NCBI GenBank assembly: GCA_013203195.1
Contig: JABMQM010000225.1
Coordinates: 1-5,368, forward strand
From: Desulfobacteraceae bacterium
GTDB lineage: Bacteria; Desulfobacterota; Desulfobacteria; Desulfobacterales; UBA11574
Direction: 5' to 3'
DNA: 5,368 bases
The translations under genes were made by a program, and so were the position numbers. The notes under the pieces are model-generated. The model was not told where the DNA came from. It searched no databases and saw only the letters and a list, made by a program, of their open reading frames with translations. Positions 1-5,368 of the stretch are shown piece after piece (position 1 is the stretch's first letter; each line of letters begins with the position of its first letter).

Positions 1-119
1 GCCGTCCAGGTCGCCAGTCTGCCCGGCAGTTCTTTTTTGAAAACCCAGGAGGCGATATACAAAAATGCCGCCAGGCCGTATACAAATGTTGTAATTGATA
101 GCAAGAATGAACTGTTCAT
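1..119 (-). CDS. ccsA: Cytochrome c biogenesis protein CcsA/ResC (System II heme transporter and ligase subunit), N-terminal fragment
   Basis: This reading frame starts at an ATG (119-117) and runs off the left edge after 39 complete codons, so only the N-terminus is visible. The peptide begins MNSSFLLSITTFVYGLAAF and continues with LYIASWVFKKELPGRLATW. That gives one hydrophobic membrane segment at about residues 4-27, then a basic loop with GRLATW, as at the start of CcsA/CcsB/ResC proteins. In the family, this multi-pass membrane protein carries the WWD heme-handling domain and works with ResB to export heme and attach it to CXXCH cysteines of apocytochromes c. The WWD motif and the histidine ligands lie outside the window. 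The start is supported by a GAGAGG ribosome binding site 7 nt upstream. It follows resB after 107 nt, the usual order for split System II genes. The identification rests on a short N-terminus plus this context. Confidence 0.8.
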   Translation of the reverse strand, partial: MNSSFLLSITTFVYGLAAFLYIASWVFKKELPGRLATWT

Positions 120-126
120 TATCTAT

Positions 127-132
127 CCTCTC
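127..132 (-). promoter_or_regulatory. Ribosome binding site of ccsA
   Basis: The minus strand reads GAGAGG followed by a 7-nt spacer and ATG, a good Shine-Dalgarno match at good distance. It fixes the ccsA start at 119. The TGA that ends the open stretch downstream of resB (131-133) overlaps its first bases. Confidence 0.7.
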
Positions 133-144
133 ACTTTGCTTTAG

Positions 145-169
145 GCGTTATCGGTAATTCGATTAACGC
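145..169 (-). promoter_or_regulatory. Imperfect stem-loop in the ccsA leader
   Basis: GCGTTATCG (145-153) pairs with CGATTAACGC (160-169) around a 6-nt loop, with one bulged base: a stem of about nine pairs. A flanking CTTTG (134-138) and CAAAG (169-173) can pair as an alternative outer stem. No T tract follows on the minus strand, so this is not an intrinsic terminator. It lies 12 nt before the ccsA ribosome binding site and could affect mRNA stability or ccsA translation. That role is inferred. Confidence 0.4.
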
Positions 170-192
170 AAAGATGACACTTTCCCGGCTTT

Positions 193-223
193 TTACAGAA
201 CCATTAAACATTGAGTTCTGTGA
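193..223 (-). repeat. Inverted repeat just downstream of the resB stop
   Basis: ACAGAAC (195-201) and GTTCTGT (215-221) are a perfect 7-bp inverted repeat around a 13-nt loop. One mismatch further out, one more pair can form (193 with 223). On the minus strand the structure begins 3 nt after the TAG stop of resB. The sequence after it is AAAAAGCC, with no T run, so it does not look like a terminator of the operon. It may be a processing or stability hairpin between resB and ccsA. Confidence 0.4.
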
Positions 224-226
224 CTT

Positions 227-1591
227 CTATGCCAGCTTGGTCAATTTTTCAGAAATCTTCTTTATCCGGTTTGGCACACCAAGTTTATTCTTGTTGGCAG
301 TACCTGCAACCATGACAAGACTCTTTTTCCCTTTCTTTACTATATCGATGCAAAGGCGCTGATGGGACATGAAAAAAGTTATGTAGCACCCCACAATCAG
401 CAAAATAAATCCGGAATAAACGACCCAGACACCGGGGTCCTTGGTCACCTGGAGACCGGTATAATAACGGCGATCATAGTCTTTAACGGAAATAGCCACG
501 TTGCCCTTGCGCCCTTGATCAAAATCAGGAAAACGCACAGGCAGAAGGATTTCAATGGGCCTTCCATTCTCCGGTATGAGAACTCCGGAAAAAGCTTCTC
601 CAATGGACCGGCCTCTGAATTGATAGGCATTGTCATAATCTTTAACAACAAACTTTCCCCCGGCTTCCGGGACATCGATCTGCTGACCCATCAACATCTT
701 TTTTTGATATGCCTGCCCGGTTTTTTTGCTTTTGAAGCTTAGAGTAACTTCTTTGGGAGGAAGGGGACCATAACTCGATTGAAACATATTTATCCCCTTG
801 TAACGCAGCGGATCATTTACAATTATATCCTTTTTTAAAACCGGTTTGCCATGCTCGAGTATGGTTAAACTGGAGCGAAATTCTTTCGGTACTCCTGAAT
901 CATAAAAACTGACGTCAAAATCTTCACACAATACCTCAAAATCGAGAGATTTTGCCTGCGCTGGATTCCTTATCCTGATGCTGCTTACCGCTTCGCCTTC
1001 CGGTATGTTGACATACCCGTCAAACCCGAAAATAGAACCGATAAGACTCCCAACCAACAGTAAAACAATACTCAGATGCACTCCGTAAACTCCCAGGCGG
1101 GTCCAGCGCCATTTTTCGGCGAAAATACAGAAGCCCTTGTCCGTCTGTTCGCTCCTCATGTATCCAAAACCTTTGGATACAAATGGTTCATAGATATCTT
1201 TCAATTGTTCAGGTGAACGGTCCTCGACTATATTTTCTTTGTCGGCATGATTTTTGAATCTTGAAAGATTAAAAATAGGATTTTTGGCAAAAACGATCTT
1301 CCCTGTGGCCTTCAGCCGATCGATTGAACAGACAACTATATTTACGGTCAGCAAAACGATCAGCAGTTGAAACCACCAGGAATTGTACATGTCGAAAAAG
1401 TCAAAAACATCAAAGATTCTATAAAGAAACTCTCCATATTCCTGAAAGTATGCCGCCGGGCTTTCGTTTTGCGGAATGAGCGTTCCAACAATCGAAGTGA
1501 CTGCTAGCGACAGCAGCAGAATAACTGAGAGCATGATCCTCGTAAAAAATTTCCATATACTATTTAAGTAGTCCAGAAGATACCTCCTCAT
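227..1591 (-). CDS. resB: Cytochrome c biogenesis protein ResB (Ccs1/CcsB), System II
   Basis: ResB is the membrane partner of CcsA in System II. Together they carry heme outward and keep it reduced for attachment to apocytochrome c. From the ATG at 1591 the protein has 454 residues. Four membrane segments are visible: about 19-38 (ending in GTLIPQN), 72-90 (preceded by DMYNSWWF), 166-187 (RLGVYGVHLSIVLLLVGS, with His172 in the place of a family heme-ligand histidine) and 387-408 (after VTKDPGVW). A large soluble domain, expected to be outside the cytoplasm, lies between the third and fourth segments. The GTLIPQ, WWF, VHLS and KDPGVW motifs are characteristic of ResB. The C-terminal tail is basic. 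I chose the ATG because it overlaps the hemG stop as ATGA, typical of translational coupling. A TTG at 1612 would add seven residues but has no usable ribosome binding site. An AGGAGGT sits just after the ATG, so initiation at CTG (1576) is also possible. The stop is TAG. Confidence 0.95.
   Translation of the reverse strand: MRRYLLDYLNSIWKFFTRIMLSVILLLSLAVTSIVGTLIPQNESPAAYFQEYGEFLYRIFDVFDFFDMYNSWWFQLLIVLLTVNIVVCSIDRLKATGKIVFAKNPIFNLSRFKNHADKENIVEDRSPEQLKDIYEPFVSKGFGYMRSEQTDKGFCIFAEKWRWTRLGVYGVHLSIVLLLVGSLIGSIFGFDGYVNIPEGEAVSSIRIRNPAQAKSLDFEVLCEDFDVSFYDSGVPKEFRSSLTILEHGKPVLKKDIIVNDPLRYKGINMFQSSYGPLPPKEVTLSFKSKKTGQAYQKKMLMGQQIDVPEAGGKFVVKDYDNAYQFRGRSIGEAFSGVLIPENGRPIEILLPVRFPDFDQGRKGNVAISVKDYDRRYYTGLQVTKDPGVWVVYSGFILLIVGCYITFFMSHQRLCIDIVKKGKKSLVMVAGTANKNKLGVPNRIKKISEKLTKLA
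1582..1588 (-). promoter_or_regulatory. Strong Shine-Dalgarno match inside the first codons of resB
   Basis: The minus strand has AGGAGGT directly after the resB ATG, as codons 2 and 3 plus one base. It is a 7-nt match to the 16S rRNA tail. No comparable sequence lies upstream of the ATG. Six nt after AGGAGG comes an in-frame CTG (1576-1574). The site could serve CTG initiation or hold ribosomes that have just terminated at the hemG stop. Chance placement in an Arg-Arg pair is also possible. Confidence 0.45.
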
Positions 1592-2976
1592 TTGCGGTTT
1601 ATATACTCGCAAATCCTTTTATACGTCAATTCTGAATTTTGTATGCAGTCGCCCACAGAAATCCCGCCGCGGTAATTACCGCTTAAAAAAATACCGGGAT
1701 TGTCGGCTTCAAACTTTTCGAAGTATCTTTCGTGCTCGATATATCCGAGGCTGTACTGTGGAATGGCTTTGGGCCACATTTTTTCCTTAATAAATATAGG
1801 GTCACTATTAATATTCATTATTTCTTTGAACTCTTTTATCACACTGTCGACCAGCTTATCATTTTCATTATCAAACAATTCCGGAGATCGCGCGCCACCG
1901 ACAAATAACGTAAATGCCGCCAGATTATTTTTGGCCCGGTAAGGGAATATTGTTGAACTCCAGATGGAACCCAAAAACCTTTTGTTTTCTTTTTCCGGAA
2001 TTAAAAACCCGAATCCGTCCAGCGGCCGACCGACAGTCTCTTGCCGGAATCCCAAATACAGCACTTTTACGGGAGGATAATAAATTTTATTAAAATGGTT
2101 AATTAATATATTTTCCTTATCATCAAAAACAGCAGCAGCCTGATACGCCGGAACCGTAGATAGTATTATATCCGTAACAATTTCTTTTGATTTATCGGCA
2201 TGCTTGTACATAACTTTATATTTTGTTGCTGATTTTACCAATTTTTCAACATTGCAGTTGTATTTGATTTTATCGCCTAATTTGCCGGCAATTGCTTCCG
2301 GCAAAGCCTGCATCCCTTTTTTGAATGAAAACAGCCTGGCGCTTTGTTTGGATTGTTCCGCCCGTATCTTCCTTTCCCTTGCACCTAAAACCAGCCCTTT
2401 GAACAAACCTCCATACAATTCTTCCAGCCGGTATAACTTGGGGAAAGCTGATTTAACGCTAAGATTTTCAGGATTACCTGCAAAAACTCCGGCAACAAAA
2501 GGATTTATGGCATAATCAAGAAATTCCTGCCCCAATCGTCTTTTTACAAATTCAGAAATGCTTTGGTAATATCCTTCTTCAGATTTGCCCAAAAATGGTT
2601 CAGCCAAAAGACGCAATTTGGCTTTTGGTGTAAACAATTTGGTTTTCAAAAAAGCAGTCGGACTTGTGGGCAGGGCATGCAGCTGATTATTTCTTAAAAT
2701 ATATCTTTTGTTAGCCTTTTCGTCAGCATAGATCATTTCGTCTTCAAGTCCCACCGCCGCAACGATCTTTCCGATTAATGGCGTGGTTTCCAAGCCGCTG
2801 TTTGGCCCATAATCTATCAGGAATCCATCTTTGTGCCTGGTGACCATTGAACCGCCCGGTTCATTTTTTGACTCTAAGACCGTTACGTCAAACCCGGCCT
2901 TATGTAACCAAAAGGCCGTTGCAAGCCCTGATATACCCGCGCCCAAAATCGCAATTTTAATTGTGCCTTTATCCAT
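1588..2976 (-). CDS. hemG: Protoporphyrinogen oxidase, HemY/HemG-type FAD flavoprotein
   Basis: This 462-residue protein oxidises protoporphyrinogen IX to protoporphyrin IX, the step before iron insertion. It has the layout of the amine-oxidase-like flavoprotein family: an N-terminal dinucleotide-binding fold with GAGISG (12-17) and Glu35 at the end of the second strand, then GGS (41-43) and YGPNS (56-60). Near the C-terminus, GNYRGGISVGDCIQNSE (433-449) is the second FAD-contact motif typical of protoporphyrinogen oxidases. Length fits the family (about 460-480). It is not the small flavodoxin-like HemG of E. coli nor membrane HemJ; hemG/hemY naming varies between groups. The family is best known for using oxygen, but here it sits beside an oxygen-independent HemN, so another electron acceptor may be used. 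The start ATG has only a weak AGAG upstream. Its TGA overlaps the resB ATG. The middle of the gene (about 2050-2280) is visibly richer in A+T than its neighbours. Confidence 0.95.
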   Translation of the reverse strand: MDKGTIKIAILGAGISGLATAFWLHKAGFDVTVLESKNEPGGSMVTRHKDGFLIDYGPNSGLETTPLIGKIVAAVGLEDEMIYADEKANKRYILRNNQLHALPTSPTAFLKTKLFTPKAKLRLLAEPFLGKSEEGYYQSISEFVKRRLGQEFLDYAINPFVAGVFAGNPENLSVKSAFPKLYRLEELYGGLFKGLVLGARERKIRAEQSKQSARLFSFKKGMQALPEAIAGKLGDKIKYNCNVEKLVKSATKYKVMYKHADKSKEIVTDIILSTVPAYQAAAVFDDKENILINHFNKIYYPPVKVLYLGFRQETVGRPLDGFGFLIPEKENKRFLGSIWSSTIFPYRAKNNLAAFTLFVGGARSPELFDNENDKLVDSVIKEFKEIMNINSDPIFIKEKMWPKAIPQYSLGYIEHERYFEKFEADNPGIFLSGNYRGGISVGDCIQNSELTYKRICEYINRK

Positions 2977-3009
2977 TTACTCTATAGGTTTTGACCATTA
3001 ATATTCTTT

Positions 3010-3037
3010 ACTATAATTCTGATTGAGCGAATGTCGA
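3010..3037 (-). promoter_or_regulatory. Candidate sigma70-type promoter for hemG-resB-ccsA
   Basis: On the minus strand TCGACA (3037-3032) and TATAGT (3015-3010) are separated by 16 nt. Each matches the -35 and -10 consensus at five of six positions. A transcript would start near 3003, giving a hemG leader of about 27 nt. The element lies in the 88-nt gap after hemH, just downstream of an inverted repeat. It would let hemG, resB and ccsA be expressed separately from hemN-hemH. This is a consensus match only; the AT-rich gap raises the chance of a false hit. Confidence 0.4.
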
Positions 3038-3042
3038 GGGTT

Positions 3043-3070
3043 CCCTAATTGTGTTTTGGCACAATTAGGG
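3043..3070 (-). repeat. Perfect 11-bp inverted repeat at the hemH stop
   Basis: CCCTAATTGTG (3043-3053) and CACAATTAGGG (3060-3070) are exact reverse complements around a 6-nt loop. In the transcript the hemH stop codon TAA lies inside the first arm. Five of eleven pairs are G-C, so a stable RNA hairpin is plausible. Neither strand has a T tract after it, which argues against an intrinsic terminator. It may protect the 3' end of a hemN-hemH message. Alternatively, as DNA it is a symmetric site centred about 53 nt upstream of the predicted hemG start of transcription, a position where a dimeric regulator could act. Confidence 0.65.
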
Positions 3071-4024
3071 CTGAAGCGCCTGGACAGCTAACTCCTTCAA
3101 TGCTGCCACAAATACTTTGGAATCGTTCAGTCCTTGCATGACAATATAATTTTCGATGTTTTTTTTATCGGCAATAATTCTGTATTCAACGTCTAACTCA
3201 AACAAGGTTTCAATGTGATCGGACACAAAACTTATCGGAACAATCAGTAATTGTCTTTTTCTTTTAACTGCCAGATCTTTAATCATTTTATCGGTTGAAG
3301 GCTCAAGCCATTTAGCAGGACCGACCTTGCTTTGAAAGCACAAATGATATTCATGCGAAAAATTACGCGCTTGCATGACACTCTCAACGGTTGCTTTTAT
3401 TTGCTTTGGATAAGGATCTCCTTTTTCGGCCAGGCTTTTAGGCGTACCATGAGCGCTGAACACTATTTGAATATCGTCGCGCACATCTTCAGGAAAGCGC
3501 AACATCGTCTCATCAATTCTTTCATTTAAAGCCGATATATATTTTGGGTTGTCAAAATAGTCATAAACATACTTTAGCCTGCCGGGGTCTCCCCGATAAA
3601 CTCTTCTCCATTCATTAAATGAAGAGCCGGTAGTAGTTATTGAGTAATGGGGATAAAGGGGAAGCAGTGCTATCATGTCCAGGTTTTTTTTTGATATCGT
3701 TTCAGCAACATCCTTTATTGCCGGCTTCCAATAGCGCATGGCCGTATATACTTCAACGTTGCCAACTATTTTTTGCAGTTCCTCCTGAAGCATCGATCGC
3801 TGCAATTCCGTCCATTCATTTATAGGAGATTTCCCTCCGATTTGTTGGTACTTTTTTCTTACTTTTGGTGCACGCAGGCTGGACATCATCTTTGCAAATA
3901 TTTTTTGCCCAACCGGTATCTTAAAAATATCATGATCGCTAAACAGATTGAATAAAAAGGGCTCTACGGCCTCCAAAGAGTCCGGCCCACCCAGATTAAA
4001 AAGAACTACCGCATATTTAGGCAT
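3065..4024 (-). CDS. hemH: Ferrochelatase (protoporphyrin-type)
   Basis: HemH inserts ferrous iron into protoporphyrin IX to make protoheme. The 319-residue protein is full length for a bacterial ferrochelatase. It opens with VVLFNLGGPDS (6-16), the family signature at the N-terminus. Further hallmarks are LLPLYPHYSITTTGSS (120-135), the catalytic histidine in FSAHGTP (His192), QSKVGPAKWLEP (231-242) and HIETLFELD with Glu272 opposite the histidine. No C-terminal cysteine cluster is present, so no [2Fe-2S] centre is expected. The protein has no signal peptide and is probably cytoplasmic or peripheral to the membrane. It lies 57 nt downstream of hemN and 88 nt upstream of hemG. The start ATG is well placed by homology, but no Shine-Dalgarno sequence precedes it and an A+T-only inverted repeat covers it. 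Long A runs (9 at 3684-3692, 8 at 3159-3166, as T on the plus strand) encode Lys-Lys-Asn twice. Confidence 0.97.
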   Translation of the reverse strand: MPKYAVVLFNLGGPDSLEAVEPFLFNLFSDHDIFKIPVGQKIFAKMMSSLRAPKVRKKYQQIGGKSPINEWTELQRSMLQEELQKIVGNVEVYTAMRYWKPAIKDVAETISKKNLDMIALLPLYPHYSITTTGSSFNEWRRVYRGDPGRLKYVYDYFDNPKYISALNERIDETMLRFPEDVRDDIQIVFSAHGTPKSLAEKGDPYPKQIKATVESVMQARNFSHEYHLCFQSKVGPAKWLEPSTDKMIKDLAVKRKRQLLIVPISFVSDHIETLFELDVEYRIIADKKNIENYIVMQGLNDSKVFVAALKELAVQALQP

Positions 4025-4039
4025 AATAAGGTTTATTAT
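4023..4039 (-). repeat. A+T-only inverted repeat over the hemH start codon
   Basis: ATAATAA (4023-4029) and TTATTAT (4033-4039) are exact inverted copies around a 3-nt loop. In the transcript the second arm includes the first two bases of the hemH ATG. All seven pairs are A-U, so the hairpin would be weak. It may be no more than a consequence of local base composition, or a mild translational control element. Confidence 0.25.
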
Positions 4040-4081
4040 TTCAAAGCTTGTCGACTATGATAACAGTTTACCCTGCTTTAG

Positions 4082-5368
4082 TTATACGGTTCTGGAGTAC
4101 CGCGCACTATCCTCTTTCCTTTCAATATAACCGTCAAAATTCATCGCTATGTTTCTGATCAATAGCCGGCCCATCCTGGTAACTTTTAACATCCTGTTTT
4201 CAACGGATAGGAGATTATCAGCCATCATCGCATTGAGATTGTTCAGCCCCCAATCAAAGTATGTCTCAAAATCTATGTCAAATTCCTTTTCGATTGAAGC
4301 AAAATCCAGTTCAAAATCACACATTAATTTAGTGATAACACGCCGGCGCAAAAGGTCATCATCACTCAAGTAACATCCTTTGGCTATCGGTAGAATGCCC
4401 CCGTCAAGGGCAGCATGATACTCTTTCTCTTTCCTGATGTTCTGGGCATAAATGCGCCCAAACTGACTAATGCTGGTAATTCCCATGGCATAAACATCCG
4501 CACCGGCATGGGTGCTGTAGCCCTGAAAGTTTCTGTAAAGCTTTTTCTCATTCAGCGCCAGCGTGAGTTCGTCATCGGGCTTGGCAAAATGATCCATACC
4601 GATAAACACGTAACCTGCACCTGTAAGTTTTTCAGTTGACATCTTTAGAATGTCAAGTTTTTCTTCGGGAACGGGTAAATCTTGGAGGCGAATTACCTTC
4701 TGATGTTTTTTCATCCAGGGAACGTAGGCAAAATTAAACAGTGCAATTCTGTCAGGATCAACATCAATAATGGTATCAACCGTCTTTTCAAAAGTCTTGG
4801 CAGATTGGAAAGGCAACCCGTACATTAAATCAAGATTAATGCTGTCAAATCCCAATTCACGCACCCAGTCGATAACCTTTCTGGTCAAATCTTCCGGTTG
4901 TATCCGGTTAACCGCTTTTTGAACCTTTTCGTTAAAATCCTGCACCCCCATGCTGATGCGATTAAAACCGCCTTTTCTCAAGGCGATAAGATGGTCTTTG
5001 GTTAATTCCCGGGGATCAATTTCACATCCGGCCTCCACATCAGCATGCAGGTCAAAACCGGCATTAATGTAGGAACTTAAATCAACGATTTCATCCGGGT
5101 TCAAATGAGTGGGCGTGCCTCCGCCCCAGTGCAGTTGGACTATTTTTCTTTCTGATGCAATGTGTCTCCTCAGCAAGTCTATCTCACACTTTAAGTAATC
5201 AATATACCTTTTGATTCTCTCTCTGTTGCTGGTTACTATCATATTACAACCGCAGAAATAACAGAGTGTGTCGCAAAATGGCAGATGAAAATACAACGAC
5301 AAATCAGGCAGACCCTGCCCCTGATTGGTCTTGATTACCTCATCAAGATAATTTTCATGTGTAAACGA
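4082..5368 (-). CDS. hemN: Oxygen-independent coproporphyrinogen III oxidase HemN, missing its N-terminus
   Basis: HemN is a radical SAM enzyme that decarboxylates two propionates of coproporphyrinogen III to give protoporphyrinogen IX without oxygen. The frame is open to the right edge, so 428 residues are visible. Compared with the roughly 457-residue E. coli protein, about 30 are missing. The visible chain has the [4Fe-4S] and SAM cluster motif CDTLCYFCGC (Cys32, Cys36, Cys39, with Cys41 after it), preceded by LYFHLPF. It then shows GGGTP (82-86), DPRE (118-121), GVQDF, NLDLMYGLP (178-186), GMDHFAKPDDEL (257-268) and RNFQGYSTHAGADVYAMG (from 279). The extra Cys and the DHFA-PDDEL and RNFQGY blocks mark true HemN rather than the heme chaperone HemW. 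A TTG at 5302 could be taken as a start, but it falls inside the conserved SLYxHxPFC block and is an internal leucine. The gene ends with TAA 57 nt before hemH. Confidence 0.96.
   Translation of the reverse strand, partial: SFTHENYLDEVIKTNQGQGLPDLSLYFHLPFCDTLCYFCGCNMIVTSNRERIKRYIDYLKCEIDLLRRHIASERKIVQLHWGGGTPTHLNPDEIVDLSSYINAGFDLHADVEAGCEIDPRELTKDHLIALRKGGFNRISMGVQDFNEKVQKAVNRIQPEDLTRKVIDWVRELGFDSINLDLMYGLPFQSAKTFEKTVDTIIDVDPDRIALFNFAYVPWMKKHQKVIRLQDLPVPEEKLDILKMSTEKLTGAGYVFIGMDHFAKPDDELTLALNEKKLYRNFQGYSTHAGADVYAMGITSISQFGRIYAQNIRKEKEYHAALDGGILPIAKGCYLSDDDLLRRRVITKLMCDFELDFASIEKEFDIDFETYFDWGLNNLNAMMADNLLSVENRMLKVTRMGRLLIRNIAMNFDGYIERKEDSARYSRTV

Noticed and set aside
362..742. 126-codon open frame on the plus strand
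   Set aside because: It lies wholly antisense to resB, has no recognisable domain, and resB is strongly supported by motifs. The other plus-strand frames in the window are antisense to well-supported genes in the same way or cover gaps without coding features.
1592..1612. TTG start for resB, seven codons upstream of the ATG
   Set aside because: The only purine-rich sequence before it is 1-2 nt away, too close to work, and it would overlap hemG by 25 nt. The ATGA overlap is a better fit.
3043..3070. Intrinsic terminator at the end of hemH
   Set aside because: The stem is good, but no T tract follows on either strand, so it was recorded as an inverted repeat only.
4043..4054. Adjacent HindIII-like and SalI-like sites (AAGCTTGTCGAC), possible cloning junction
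   Set aside because: Flanking sequence is ordinary, the hemN-hemH order is biologically sensible across the site, and no vector sequence is visible. Taken as chance.
5300..5302. TTG as the start of hemN
   Set aside because: It falls within the conserved block before the FeS cysteines, and the frame stays open with HemN-like sequence to the window edge. The true start is outside the window.
1..5368. Mobile elements, CRISPR arrays, tRNA or rRNA genes
   Set aside because: No transposase, integrase, regularly spaced repeats or cloverleaf-like sequence was seen; nearly all of the window is housekeeping coding sequence.

Overview
The window is the middle of one minus-strand gene cluster that joins the last steps of protoheme synthesis to cytochrome c maturation. 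Read in the direction of transcription (right to left), it holds hemN (5' end beyond the right edge), hemH, hemG (hemY-type), resB and the first 39 complete codons of ccsA/resC (rest beyond the left edge). All five genes are intact where visible. No plus-strand gene, RNA gene, mobile element or CRISPR array was found.

How the genes work together: HemN (radical SAM, oxygen-independent) converts coproporphyrinogen III to protoporphyrinogen IX. HemG (FAD flavoprotein) oxidises that to protoporphyrin IX. HemH inserts ferrous iron to give protoheme. ResB and CcsA form the System II (Ccs/CcsBA) complex, which moves heme across the membrane and attaches it to CXXCH motifs of apocytochromes c. This is the classical protoporphyrin-dependent route, not the siroheme (Ahb) route found in many sulfate reducers or the coproporphyrin route of Gram-positives.

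Organism: moderate-to-low GC, radical-SAM HemN beside a HemY-type oxidase, and System II cytochrome c maturation suggest a cytochrome-rich anaerobic or microaerophilic bacterium, probably of the Desulfobacterota (former Deltaproteobacteria). This is inferred from family content and sequence style; no taxonomic marker is present.

Layout: 1-119 ccsA N-terminus; 120-226 a 107-nt gap with two inverted repeats and the ccsA ribosome binding site; 227-1591 resB; 1588-2976 hemG, overlapping resB by ATGA; 2977-3064 a gap with a candidate sigma70-type promoter, bordered by a perfect 11-bp inverted repeat at the end of hemH; 3065-4024 hemH; 4025-4081 a short gap; 4082-5368 hemN.

I do not see a previously undescribed system. 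The points worth a second look are regulatory: the hairpin plus promoter between hemH and hemG, the Shine-Dalgarno sequence placed just after the resB start codon, and the structured resB-ccsA gap, where an amber stop is followed by an in-frame 31-codon open stretch.
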